DNA of 64,000 bases, from contig WNNJ02000908.1 in assembly GCA_012934845.2 (NCBI GenBank), positions 1 to 64,000 on the forward strand, read 5' to 3'. Below are positions 10,201 to 19,794 of this stretch, in pieces. The stretch is from Pomphorhynchus laevis. Taxonomy: Eukaryota; Acanthocephala; Palaeacanthocephala; Echinorhynchida; Pomphorhynchidae. The position numbers and the translations under genes were made by a program. The notes beneath the pieces were generated by a model. That model did no database searches. It saw nothing but the letters and a program-made list of their open reading frames with translations, and was not told where the DNA came from. The stretch's first letter is position 1. The number at the start of each line of letters is the position of its first letter.

Positions 10201-11814
10201 TGTCTGATAAATAATATTGAAATAAAATTGTGTTTAACAATTTCATTAACAAATCAACGCTAAGTTGAAATTCTAAAATTATAAGAAAATAATCACAATC
10301 GTATTATTCTATTATTCTCTAGTTACCAAATTCAAATTTTCAACTCAAAAAGAAAATGTTTATAAAAGTTTATTTTGAATAATTTGATACAAAAGGCCAA
10401 TTGGAAATGACATTTTCAGTTCTAAAAGTGTTTGATAAAAAATATTGAAAATATTGTGTTTAACAATTTCATTAACAAATCAACGCTAAGTTGAAATTTT
10501 AAAAATATAAGAAAATAATCACAATCGTATGTTATTTATTAGTCAATTCATTACAAGTGACGTGTATTTCAAATTTCAATTTTTTATTTTAACTTGTTTT
10601 AAATAAAAATTGTATAAAATCTTATTTAATTATTTATTATACATCTATTTTTATTTATAATAAAAATATAAATAACATAATATAAATAATAATTATTATT
10701 TATAACAATAATATTAAAAATAAATTTTAAATCATTAGCAATAAGATACTAGATAGTTATTTCAGAGGAAATACGTCATTAGCATGTATTTGGCCCCGCT
10801 GCTATGTTGGGTAGAGGAGTTAGGGGCCGAAACCTGATAGCATAGCAGTTCCTCCTGATGACCTCTAATTCTTATTCTGATACAACGTCTGTTATTTATT
10901 AGTCAATTCATAAAAATGACTTTTATTTTAAATTTCAATTTTTTTTTTAACTTGATTTAAATTATAGAAAATCTAAAAACAATTATTAATTTTATTATTT
11001 AATTATTAAATTTTGATTTAGCATTATAATTATGTTTTTTTATTTTATAATTATAATTATTTTATTTTTTATTTATTTTTTTAACTTGATTTAAATTATA
11101 GAAAATCTAAAAACAATTATTAATTTTATTATTTAATTATTAAATTTTGATTTTGCATTATTATGTTTTTTATAATTATATTAAATACGTAGACTCAGTT
11201 AGCTGATTTGATTGTTAACTTTTAAAATTTTAAATATAAGAATTGATTAAAAATATTTATATAATTCATTGTTAAATTTGTAAGTTATATGGAACGAAGA
11301 GCAATAAATTTGCAAATCATATAATAATAATCGTTTTTGAAATTTTAAATCCAGATTTAATGCATCATAAAGGCATGTTTTGTGTTCAAGTAAAACGTGA
11401 TAAACTAACCTTTATTACTATTGATCCCTAGAACTGCGATGCCTCCTTTTTCGAAGCCAGCGAGAATTTCGTTTTCCACACTGCTTCTTCTAACAACGCT
11501 ACAACCAGATTGGTCTATGTACTGTCCGGCTTGTATCAATTGCTAAATGGTTTTGTTGAAAGTGAAAATGATCATTCAAAGTATTTTACTGTTACAGTCA
11601 TATGAGTAGGCTTACGAGCAGTCCACATTGTTAAAGATCCATCTTTGCAGCCAGTAACTACCAACGGTTCAACTTGTTTAGAAGTATTTACAATAGTTAA
11701 GCTGGTTACCGGATATGCATGGGCGACAACCTCAACTGGTCATATAATTATAATATTCATGATTCTGAAAAAACTGCAATACTCACATAGCTTCTTTGCG
11801 CATTCGTTCGGCAT
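4282..11814 (-). CDS. KATNB1-like: Katanin p80-like WD40 subunit, 16 exons, about 514 aa
   Basis: Katanin p80 targets and regulates the p60 AAA ATPase that severs microtubules. Exons I infer (minus): 11814-11787, 11735-11616, 11529-11410, 9734-9622, 9575-9534, 9485-9402, 7833-7712, 7671-7596, 7546-7355, 5894-5841, 5793-5744, 5668-5569, 5035-4919, 4861-4785, 4737-4525, 4318-4282. All have GT/AG borders, phases agree, and the total is 1545 nt. The start is MPNECAKKLFEVVAHAYPVT, which matches the p80 start (EIVAHA). WD repeats follow, including IKLWDTRK, GHADTVEYLRYSPDG, KLWDLNAGKEFAHL and IEFHPTEYLLATCS. The end matches the con80 (p60-binding) region: IWTLDFVCLLCPLL, then GVNPILEER. It is shorter than animal p80 proteins (about 650-820 aa), with a reduced linker. 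The exon 2/3 junction and the last exon (ending CRLLSTL) are least certain. Confidence 0.88.
6266..6804. repeat. Large imperfect palindrome (fold-back element) in a katanin intron
   Basis: The left arm (about 6266-6532) and right arm (about 6587-6804) are inverted copies around a ~55-base AT spacer. Matching blocks include AGGCAAAACAG, GGTTATCCTTCTAAGCG, TCAGATATATTCTGT and CGTTTTTCTGATAAG. The arms differ by several small insertions, so it is not fresh. It sits between the inferred exons ending at 7355 and starting at 5894, and encodes nothing. A fold-back or MITE-like element is the likeliest reading. Confidence 0.75.
6805..6965 (+). repeat. Partial second copy of the fold-back arm
   Basis: Repeats the central part of the neighbouring palindrome: CCTCAGATATATCGTTTTTCTG, then the TTCAAAATTTTA and ATTCAACATATTCAATT blocks. 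It suggests duplication or insertion of related copies side by side. Confidence 0.6.
8419..8456 (-). ncRNA. Hammerhead-like PLE tail motif
   Basis: The minus strand reads CTGATGAC, then GATA ... TATC as a short helix, then AGAAAT. The pattern matches the arm motif of the palindrome at 17069-17264. It is degenerate (an extra A before GAAA) and no good stem I or III is seen. Confidence 0.35.
8935..9245. other. GC-richer island inside a katanin intron, unassigned
   Basis: About 310 bases of near-balanced composition lie in an intron that is otherwise strongly AT-rich. It reads GCTTAAAGGCTAGGTCGGC at one end and CACGAGTGGGGCGACCCCG at the other. Neither strand has a long ORF. The sharp composition step suggests an inserted fragment of a mobile element or SINE, but I recognise no family. 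Confidence 0.4.
10083..10535. repeat. Two-copy tandem duplication, ~228 bp unit
   Basis: TTATTCTCTAGTTACC starts a unit at about 10085 and again at about 10313. Both continue through CAACTCAAAAAGAAAATG, GATACAAAAG and CATTAACAAATCAACGC. The copies differ by a few substitutions and small indels. Intronic and non-coding. Confidence 0.75.
10741..10920 (+). repeat. P1-family 3' module, best copy, with nested complementary segments
   Basis: Solo copy of the sequence that follows P1 RT copies elsewhere. In order: GGCCCC (10792-10797), CTGCTATG (10799-10806), AGAGG (10813-10817), GGGGCC (10823-10828), GAAAC (10829-10833), CATAGCAG (10841-10848), CTGATGA (10855-10861), CCTCT (10862-10866). Segments 1 and 4, 2 and 6, and 3 and 8 are complementary, so their helices would interlock as a pseudoknot if all formed. 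The hammerhead core pieces occur in permuted order (GAAAC before CTGATGA). Confidence 0.6.
10934..11170. repeat. Two-copy AT-rich tandem duplication, ~144 bp apart
   Basis: AACTTGATTTAAATTATAG followed by AAAATCTAAAAACAATTATT occurs at about 10950 and again at about 11090, nearly identical. Non-coding. Confidence 0.7.
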
Positions 11815-12019
11815 TTCTCTTCGGCAGATATGCAATTACAGAAATCAAACAACAGGAAAAGTAGATACAGTTAAATTGAATCACAACAATTAGGCAATTA
11901 GTAGACACTTCAATATGAGCAAAATAAAATACACTAGAATATATCGAATGTCCAAGAAATTCATGATAAAGCTTGCTGAAATTAATTTTAAAATACTTAA
12001 AATTCTAATTAAGAAAATT

Positions 12020-12620
12020 CAATTAAATTTTTGAAATATTTACGGCCGAATAATATACCACTATGGCATTTAAAACTGCTAAACACTTTGCCTATCAAAT
12101 AAAATAAATTTAAATGTTTAAAATTATTTAAATCTTTAAAAAATCTCAAAGTAAATTTCGTTAAATATTTAAAGTAAAATATTTAAAAAAAGTTTCATTT
12201 TAAAATCTTAGCAAAATTTAAATATTTAAATATTTGATTAAAAATATTTTTAAAAAGTTTCTAGCATAAAACTCAGAAATTCTTTAATATCAAAAGTAAA
12301 ATATTTAAAGAAAGATGTCTTTAGAAATCTTAAATAAAGTGCTTTCTTTAAATATTTAAAGAAGTTTTCTTTCAAAAATTTTTGTAAATATTTAAAAATC
12401 TTTGTAATATTTAATTAAGAAAATTCATAATAAATTTTTAAAAAATCAATAGACGAATCGACTCTCACAAAAATGATGAAATTCTAGCTATTAAATGCTA
12501 TATCCCCACTTTGGCATTTAAAACTGCTAAACACTTTGCCTATCAAATAAAATAAATTTAAATATTTAAAATTATTTAAATATTTAAAAAATCTCAAAGT
12601 AAATTTATTTAAATAGTTAA
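12020..12620. repeat. AT-rich repeat pair, ~450 bp apart
   Basis: GGCATTTAAAACTGCTAAAC and the following ~100 bases occur at about 12065 and about 12514 with few differences. The DNA between is made of TTTAAATATTTAAA-like low-complexity sequence. It lies between the katanin start and the next gene and encodes nothing visible. Confidence 0.65.
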
Positions 12621-12825
12621 AGCAAAATATTTAAAAAAAGTTTCTTTTAGAAAAATTAAATAAATTTTGTTCTTTAAATATTTGAAGAAAACATAATTAG
12701 CAAAGTATATTTAATAAAACTTAAAGAAATTGGTTTTAAATATTAAAAGCAAAATATTTATAGAACGTACCACCTCCGAAACTAAATCAAATTCTCACCC
12801 AATGTAATGACTTATGAAACCTACA

Positions 12826-12869
<44 letters not shown>
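12826..12869. repeat. (TA)n microsatellite
   Basis: About 21 uninterrupted TA units. Confidence 0.95.
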
Positions 12870-12872
<3 letters not shown>

Positions 12873-13582
12873 ATTATGAGGTTTTCCATGTTCATACCAA
12901 TAATTTGATCAAATTTAAACAAATAGACAAATTCTTATACCGATATAATCAGACAATTAATAAAACTCTTGTTCTTTTTAACTTTTAAATAGTCGTTTGT
13001 TTAAATATGTCGTTCCAATTATTCTACGATAATATAAGACCAATTTTAGTAAAGTAATATGTCTTCAGTGGCCCCTCTGCATTCATGATATCACTCTACC
13101 GTTAAAATCATTTAAGAGATCTTAGTCAAACCATTACCAACAAGCGGTGAGATTAATACAAACCCGTCAATATTTTGCCGGTATGAAATTAAGAGTCGTG
13201 TAGAACGCTTGTTAGTTGAAGAGACTATAGATAGATTGATTTAACTCCTAGCAGTCAATTACGATAAACTGTAAATTAAAAATTAAACTTAAGCGTCTGA
13301 CCTAAATAATTAGACTTAATAACATTGGGGTAAAGAGAGAATGTCCTTATCAGTTCGGTATTATTTAATTAGAAGCAGATTACTGTCATAATTTTGATCA
13401 AGACATGTTGCCAATATTTAAATACAAAAATATTAGATTAATATTTATACAAAACCGAAATAATATTCAGATAAAGACATGTGATTGCTAAAATGAACAT
13501 TTCCAGCTGTAAGTTAGCAGATTTGTTTGCTACTAAATAAGTGTCAGATTTTAATTTAAGTACAAATTAAAATATGTTTGAA

Positions 13583-16500
13583 TTATTGAGAACGATCTAA
13601 ATGTAATCTATTGGCTAAACTGTCAATATCAAATGCTGGCATCATCCACTCAGTTTTATTGATCTGTTTCAACATTTTCATCTTCAATGCGTCACTTACG
13701 GATTCTATACTTTTCTCGTATCGAATTTTATCTTCTCGCTCTAAATGTTCAGCGGCTTTATCGAATACATCCGCACGCTGTTCATTGGTACGATTCGAAT
13801 TTTTCGCAATTGTGTAAAAGGCAAGCAATTTGGACCCAACAGAAGAAGCTCTTACGTGCCCATTAGAGCTGCACTGTTGTAAATTGTTGATATTACATTT
13901 ACTTGAATCGAAAATACCAAGTGCATTTTGCAGAGCGTCTACTTCTACAGATGACATGATCATTGGATCATAAAGAGCAGAATCCAAGTCCCTATTTGAG
14001 ATTAAAAGACCATAGTCAGCTAAATGGAAAAAAAATTATAATTTTATCGCATTTTTAAATAGTTAAATTTTAAAGCTCTTAATTAAAGGCATGCCGGAAC
14101 CCTATCTAATAGTAATAATTTTAAAAAACAATTACTAAAAAAATCTTAAAGTTTCAGTCAAAATAATTAAATTGTATAAAAAATAAAAATTTATTTCAAT
14201 TAATAATTTCTTCAAATTATTAATTAATTTGAATAAATTAATTAAAATATAATAATAATTAATTTAGGAAATTATTTAATTATTTAATTTGACAGTAAAT
14301 TAATGATGAATCACCGTTGTGATTAAACCGAAACGAATTCATCATGTTTATTTTTTTAAAAGGAAGACGAAAAATTGTATAAAATAAAATAAAATATATC
14401 CAATAATTTTAAATATTTCTAAATTGTAAGAACATCCGATTTATATGCCTTCATTTGTAAATTACAGGATAAGAAATTCAAAACAGGTCATTTAACTTTG
14501 TATGTATATCTTGATACGAATTTATATAATCCAGCATTTCTCTTTCGAATCCTATTCCTAGTAAGAGGCAGAGCTTATTACGTATTTTCAATATTGAAAT
14601 TTGATTATATAGTGTAGTTCTTCTTATAGAAGCATTATCTGCTTAAAAGTTTAAATTTAGTTTTCAGAACCTATTCGTCGACAAGCATAACAGCTGGGCC
14701 AAATACGTGTTAAGGACGTATTTCCTCTGATAAAACTATCTAGTATCTTATTCTAATACAAAGTATATTATTTATTATCCATCCATAAAAATTTTGCCAC
14801 TTAAGAGTTTAAATTTATTCTTTATATTATTGTGTTGATTTATATATTTTACTATTTTCTGCTTGATGTTATTTTTATAGTAACCTAGTTTAAAATATGT
14901 ATCTATTAAATTATTTAAATGATTTTGAACAGCAGACGCCATATATTTGCAAATATTGATTTTTAACAATAAAATCGATATACTGATTTGATATTATTTA
15001 TTTAAAAATTATTTCACTACAAATTCTGAATGTTCCGTAAAAAAGCATATATTTTGGCATTTTATTGTTTTAAAATGACATTTATAATTAATTAACAAAC
15101 ATTTTATATTAACAGATTATGATTTTTTTAAATCCAAATTTTGTGCACCACAGAAATAAAAAAAATTTCCTGTAAATTTAAACACTTCATATTATTTAGC
15201 AACCATCCATAACAACATTCTACTTTAAATTTTATATTTTATTTTTAAAAATATTTTTTTGATTTATATATTTTACTATTTTCTACTTGATGTTATTTTT
15301 ATAGTAACCTAGTTTAAAATATGTATCTATTAAATTATTTAAATGATTTTGAAGAAAGCCAATATCATTACAAATTGTTGAAATTCTTAAAATTTCATTA
15401 TTTAATGTAATATATTTAAAACTATATGGTATGCATGAATGCTCACGCAAAAATGATTTTGTAAATTTAATAAGGGCCGAAATCTGCTTACATAGCAGTT
15501 CCTCATGATTACATCTAATCCTTATTCTGCTACATTATTCTACTCTACCCAACATAGCAGCGGGGCCAAATACATGCTAATGATGTATTTCCTCTAAAAT
15601 AACTATCTAGTATCTTATTCTAATACAAAGTATATTATTTATTATCCATCCATAAAAATTTGCCACTTAAAGAGTTTAAATTTATTCTTAATATTATTGT
15701 GTTGATTAATATATTTTACTATTTTCTGATTGATTCTATTTTTATAGTAACCTAGTTTAAAATATGTATCTATTAAATTATTTTAATGACTTTGTAGAAA
15801 GCCAATATCATTACATATTGTTGCAATTCTTAAAATTTCATTATTTAATGTATTATATTTTATATTATATGGTGAGCATGAATGTTCCAGCGGACCCTGC
15901 AATTGAGTGGGCAAACGCGAAGAAATAGAAGAAACATGATTGCTTATGCAAAAATAATCAAGTTAAAATAAAAAATTGAAATTTAAAATAAAAGTCATTT
16001 TTATGAATTGATTATATAGTATCTTATTCTAATACAAAGTATATTATTTATTATCCATCCATAAAAATTTGCCACTTAAGAGTTTAAATTTATTCTTTAT
16101 ATTATTGTGTTGATTTATATATTTTACTATTTTCTGCTTGATGTTATTTTTATAGTAACCTAGTTTAAAATATGTATCTATTAAATTATTTAAATGATTT
16201 TGAAGAAAGCCAATATCATTACAAATTGTTGCAATTCTTAAAATTTCATTATTTAATGTATTATATTTTATATTATATGGTATGCATGAATGCTCATGCA
16301 AAAATATGTTTCTTGTAAATTTAAATATGTCATCTTTACGATATAAATTAATAGTAGTTTTAGTTAATGTTAATTTAATGTTCATATCTAGATATACACC
16401 TTCTTTATCATTAATATTGGTTTTGTTAAGAATAAGGCTTTCTGGATAAATGTGCTCACTAATTGAATAAAAATTATTAGAATTAAATACGCATATATCA

Positions 16501-19264
16501 TCAATGTATCGAAACATGTATTTCATATATTTATATGGTTTAGATTTATTTTTTTTAACACTTATGAACAAATTCATATTCTATAAAGCTTAAAAACAAG
16601 TCAGCTATAATTGGGCTACTATTACCACCCATTGGAACACCTTTTACTTGTCTAAATATAGATGTCCCTACTTTTAAAAATTTTTGATTTATCAAAATGT
16701 TTAAGGATTATATTAATTCAATTTTATCCATATATTTATATTTACTTGATGGTTTAATTTTTGTAGCATATATATGGATATCTATTTAAATGTCGGCAGA
16801 TAGCATGACATTAAAACAGCTGCAGTTATCATCGTATGGAAATGAAATGATTAGATGTAACCATATCAAATTATGGTATGCATGAATGCTCATGCAAAGA
16901 TATGTTTCTTGTAAATTTAAATATGTCATCTTTACGATATAAATGAATGTTGATGTAAATTTACATCTTCATATCTAGATATATCCCTTCTTTATCATAA
17001 ATATTGGTTTTATTAAGAATGAGGACATCTGGATAAATTTGTTCGCTTATTGAATAAAGAATGTTAGTAAAATCTTTATGGAACGAAAAAAAGTATTTTT
17101 ATTTAATACAACAAAACGTTAATGTCTGATATTTCGATAGCTACTGATATCATCGTCAGTAAACTAGTTTCCTGACGATGATAGAAGTAGCTATTGAAAT
17201 ATCGGACATTAACGTTTTGTTGTATTAAATAAAAATACTATTCTTCGTTCCATAAAGATTTTATTAATAAAAGAAATAAGAAAATGGATATTTTCAAAAA
17301 ATTTTAGAGTTAAATACATTGGAACACATTTTATTTGTCTAAATATAGACAAATAAAACCTTTTATGTTGTAGTCGACAGGGTGGTTTAATCACTACAAC
17401 TGATGAGACCACCCTGTAGTGATGAGTAAACTAACGTCGAAACGCCTCATAGTAGGCTAGGCGTCTGTGGTAGGGCGCATTCCAGGTTAAGCTTCCCGAT
17501 GAAGGTTGTAAAAAAGCATGCAGGTTTAAACTTTCCTGATCGTGTTAATTAGAAAAGTTGTATTGAAAGTCTTTCTTATTAATATAATGTCTGTCACCAG
17601 CAGTTTTCGATATTTTGTTGATTTACATATTTTACAATTGTCTGTTTGATTTTATTTTAATAGTAATCTAGTTTGAAATATGGATCTATTAAATTATTTA
17701 AATGATTTTGAAGTAAGCTAATATAATTACATATTGTGGCAAATATTATTAAATTATTTGAATGATTTTAAAGCAAATCTTAAAATTATGGCAATTCTTA
17801 AAATTTCAATATTAAATGTATTATATTTAATATAACATGAATGCTCATGAATACTTTTTATATGAATGCTCATGTAAAAATATTTTTCTTGTTAATTAAA
17901 ATATCTTTATATAAATTAAAAGTAGTTTTAATTAATGTTATTATGCTCTATCAAGATATATACCTTCTTTATCATTAATATTGGTTTTGTTAAGAATGAG
18001 GCTACCTGAATAAATTTGTTCGTTTATTGAATAAAAAATATTAGAATTAGATACACATATATAATCAATATATCAAAGATATATTGAATCTATAAAGCTA
18101 ATATTATTGTGTTGATTTATATATTTTACTATTTTCTGCTTGATGTTATTTTTATAGTAACCTAGTTTAAAATATGTATCTATTAAATTATTTAAATGAT
18201 TTTTAAGAAAGCCAATATCATAACATATTGTTGCAATTCTTAAAATTTTATTATTTAATGAATTATATTCTATATTATATGGTATGCATGAATGCTCATG
18301 CAAAAATATGCTTATTGTAAATTTAAATATGTCATCTTTAAGATATAAATTAAAAGTAGTTTTAATTGATGTTAATTTAATGTTCATATCTAGATATACA
18401 CCTTCTTTATCATTAATATTGGTTTTATTAAGAATGAGACTACCTGAATAAATTTGTTCACTAATTGAATAAAAATTATTAGAATTAAATACACATATAT
18501 CATCAATATATCGAAACATATATTTTCATATCTTTATATAATTTAGATTTATTTTTTAAACAGTTTTGAACAAATTCATATTCTATAAAGCTTAAAAACA
18601 AGTCAAATATAATTGGGCTTCTATTAACTCCCATTGAAACACCTTTAATTTGTCTAAATATAGATGTCCCTACTTTTGAATATTATAAAACTATTGTATA
18701 TTTTACATATATTTCATATCTTTATATTGTGTAAGCAGACTCCATTTAAAATTGTCAAAAGATCAAGAAGAGTCAATTATTTTTTGTTCACAAATTTTCA
18801 ACCACTACTGCGGTCATCATCAGGAAAACATCATCAGTTTTCCTGATGATGACCGCAGTAGTGGTTAAAAATTTAAACAAAAAATAATTGACTCTTATTG
18901 AACTTTTGACAATATCTTTATATGAAAGATATAAAGATATATTTAGATTTATTTTTTAATGTGCAATTAAACCACTGTTTAAAAACTACTGTTAAAAACT
19001 ACTGTTAAAAACTACTGTTAAAAACTACTGTTAAAAACTACAGTTAAAAACTACTGTTAAAAACTACTGCTAAAAACTACTGTTAAAAACTACTGTCAAA
19101 AACAAATGTTGAAAACTACTGTTAAAAACTACTTTTAAAATTACTGTTTTTAATTAAAAATCACATTTCGAACTTTTTATTTTTAATAAAAATACTATAC
19201 CTGGAGTAGATAAAGTACGCATTGACCCGATTGTCGATTGATTGTTGTTACCACTTCCACTCAT
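13583..19264 (-). CDS. Two-exon gene for an unassigned 166-aa protein
   Basis: Exon 1 (19264-19201) starts MSGSGNNNQSTIGSMRTLST and ends at a GTATAG donor. Exon 2 (14019-13583) starts after TTTAG, reads ADYGLLISNRDLDSALYDP, and ends WMMPAFDIDSLANRLHLDRSQ-stop (split here as WMMPAFDIDS and LANRLHLDRSQ). The phases join in frame, giving 166 codons plus stop. The protein is soluble, acidic to neutral and rich in helix formers at 110-150 (EQRADVFDKAAEHLERED). It has no signal peptide or membrane segment. I do not recognise the family. The intron (about 5.2 kb) is filled with P1 copies and palindromes, mostly in the same strand sense as the gene. It lies head to tail with the katanin gene. Confidence 0.72.
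14700..14965 (-). pseudogene. P1 RT, extreme C-terminal fragment with tail
   Basis: The minus strand encodes NHLNNLIDTYFKLGYYKNN and the ending KFKLLSGKI of the P1 protein. The start of the 3' module (GATACTAGATAG, GAGGAAATACG) lies at 14700-14760. Everything upstream of the last ~55 codons is missing. Confidence 0.7.
15225..15605 (-). pseudogene. P1 fragment plus rearranged 3' module
   Basis: 15240-15470 encodes the P1 C-terminal region on the minus strand (homologous to NHLNNLID and IPYSFKY). It is followed at 15475-15600 by pieces of the module (AGGGCCGAAATCTGC, GCAGTTCCTCATGATT). The order suggests one P1 copy abutting or inserted in another. Confidence 0.6.
15640..15890 (-). pseudogene. 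P1 RT C-terminal fragment
   Basis: Same region as its neighbours (FKLGYYKN..., CNDIGFL...). It ends abruptly at about 15890, where unrelated slightly GC-richer sequence (CAGCGGACCCTGCAATTGAG) follows. Confidence 0.65.
16018..16785 (-). pseudogene. P1 PLE-type reverse transcriptase, longest copy
   Basis: Shows RT motifs KGVPMGGNSSPIIADLFLS (16640-16584) and FRYIDDICVFN (YxDD active site, about 16520-16490). Then come YLDMNI, YRKDDIFKF, HEHSCIPYN, the NEILRIATICND helix, and the end SGKFLWMDNK. The 177-codon open part runs 16577-16044. The pattern (GVPMG..., YIDD, IYPESL, YLDM, IPY...RIA) is that of a widespread animal RT of Penelope-like type. It ends soon after the RT with no C-terminal GIY-YIG domain, so it may belong to the PLE branch with an N-terminal endonuclease. 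The copy is broken and 5' truncated, with about two breaks in the part present. Confidence 0.75.
16865..17062 (-). pseudogene. P1 RT fragment
   Basis: Matches the P1 segment around HEHSCIPYN and YLDM on the minus strand, with more divergence than the copy next to it. It is cut off at about 17062 by the palindrome. Confidence 0.55.
17069..17264. repeat. Near-perfect palindrome, ~92-bp arms, hammerhead-like core on both strands
   Basis: Left arm 17069-17160 and right arm 17172-17264 are inverted copies around an 11-base spacer. Each arm, read outward, has CTGACGATGATA, a short AT helix (GATA/TATC in the left arm), then GAAATATC, AACGTTTTGTTG and TTAAATAAAAATA. This is the order of PLE 3' ends. 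A few differences separate the arms. Confidence 0.8.
17392..17472 (+). ncRNA. Hammerhead ribozyme, type I, three stems
   Basis: CTGATGA lies at 17400-17406. GAC (17407-17409) can pair with GTC (17436-17438), followed by GAAAC (17439-17443). Stem III is ACGCC (17442-17446) with GGCGT (17460-17464), closed by a 13-base loop, and leaves the triplet GTC with cleavage after 17465. Stem I pairs 17466-17471 (TGTGGT) with 17393-17399 (ACTACAA), 6 bp with one bulged A and one G-U. The core is complete. Stem II is the weak point (3 bp with a long loop). It is antisense to the surrounding host intron. Confidence 0.65.
17590..18065 (-). pseudogene. P1 RT fragment, diverged
   Basis: Repeats the P1 C-terminal region on the minus strand with internal duplications: the AAATTATTTAAATGATTTT block appears twice. 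YIDDICV-like coding sequence lies at its left-hand end, near 18060. Confidence 0.5.
18073..18685 (-). pseudogene. P1 PLE-type reverse transcriptase copy
   Basis: The open stretch 18519-18073 starts MFRYIDDICVFNSNN, keeping the YIDD active site, and continues through DMNIKLTSIK, YLKDDIFKF and HEHSCIPYNI. The upstream RT motif block (VPMG...) is visible near 18600-18640 in another frame. Closely related to the 16-kb copy but with its own substitutions. Broken and truncated, with at least two breaks. Confidence 0.7.
18751..18913. repeat. Near-perfect palindrome, ~76-bp arms, hammerhead-like core
   Basis: Left arm 18751-18828 and right arm 18838-18913 flank the spacer CATCATCAG. Each arm, read outward, has CTGATGATGACC, GCAGTAGT, GGTT and then GAAAA or AAAAA. 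This is CTGATGA, a GACC/GGTT helix and the GAAA position. No ORF. Confidence 0.8.
18967..19150. repeat. 13-bp minisatellite
   Basis: About 13 copies of TTAAAAACTACTG with occasional base changes, inside the intron just before exon 1 of the two-exon gene. Confidence 0.9.
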
Positions 19265-19517
19265 TTTTGACGAAAAGATTATAAATGTTGGTAAATGAAG
19301 ACAAGAATTTTAGATCGACCTTTGGCAGTATTAATGAACCAAATGATTTGCAATTAAAAGAAATTAGTATTTTCGGGATTCAAAACTCATTTTTCATAGC
19401 TTGATCATAAACAAAACGATATTCTAGAAATTATATGTTCAATTCATAGCAAAACTTGTGGTAAACGTTAGAATCTACAAGTAAATATTTTAATAAATTA
19501 CAAAACTAAGTGTAATA

Positions 19518-19716
19518 CATATAAGCCCGACGCGAAAGAATGACGAATACCGTTTCGTCATAACAATGACTCATCAGTACCAGATCCCTCCCACTATTAG
19601 GTGCAGAGGAGGACTGGCAGTCCTCCTCTGCATCCATTAGTGGGAGGGATCTAGCACTGATGAGTCATTGTTATGACGAAACGTTATTCGTCATTCTTTC
19701 GCGTCGGGCTTATATG
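19518..19716. repeat. Near-perfect palindrome, ~95-bp arms, with hammerhead cores in both orientations
   Basis: Arms 19518-19613 and 19620-19716 are inverted copies with a 6-base spacer. The plus copy reads CTGATGA (19657-19663), GTCAT/ATGAC stem II with loop TGTT, and GAAAC (19678-19682). The minus copy reads CTGATGA (19577-19571) and GAAAC (19556-19552) with the same perfect stem II. Stem III would be only AC:GU and stem I is poor. It lies about 250 bp upstream of the start codon at 19264. Confidence 0.8.
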
Positions 19717-19794
19717 TATAAAAATGAATTTCACGCGGAATGATATCATTAGAGTAAACTTAGGTGTCTATATCAGGAAATATAAAAAATATTA

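Noticed and set aside
10829-10861. Active type II hammerhead in the P1 module
   Set aside because: Core pieces and a possible stem II exist, but only 4-5 bases separate the would-be cleavage site from CTGATGA, too few for stem I.
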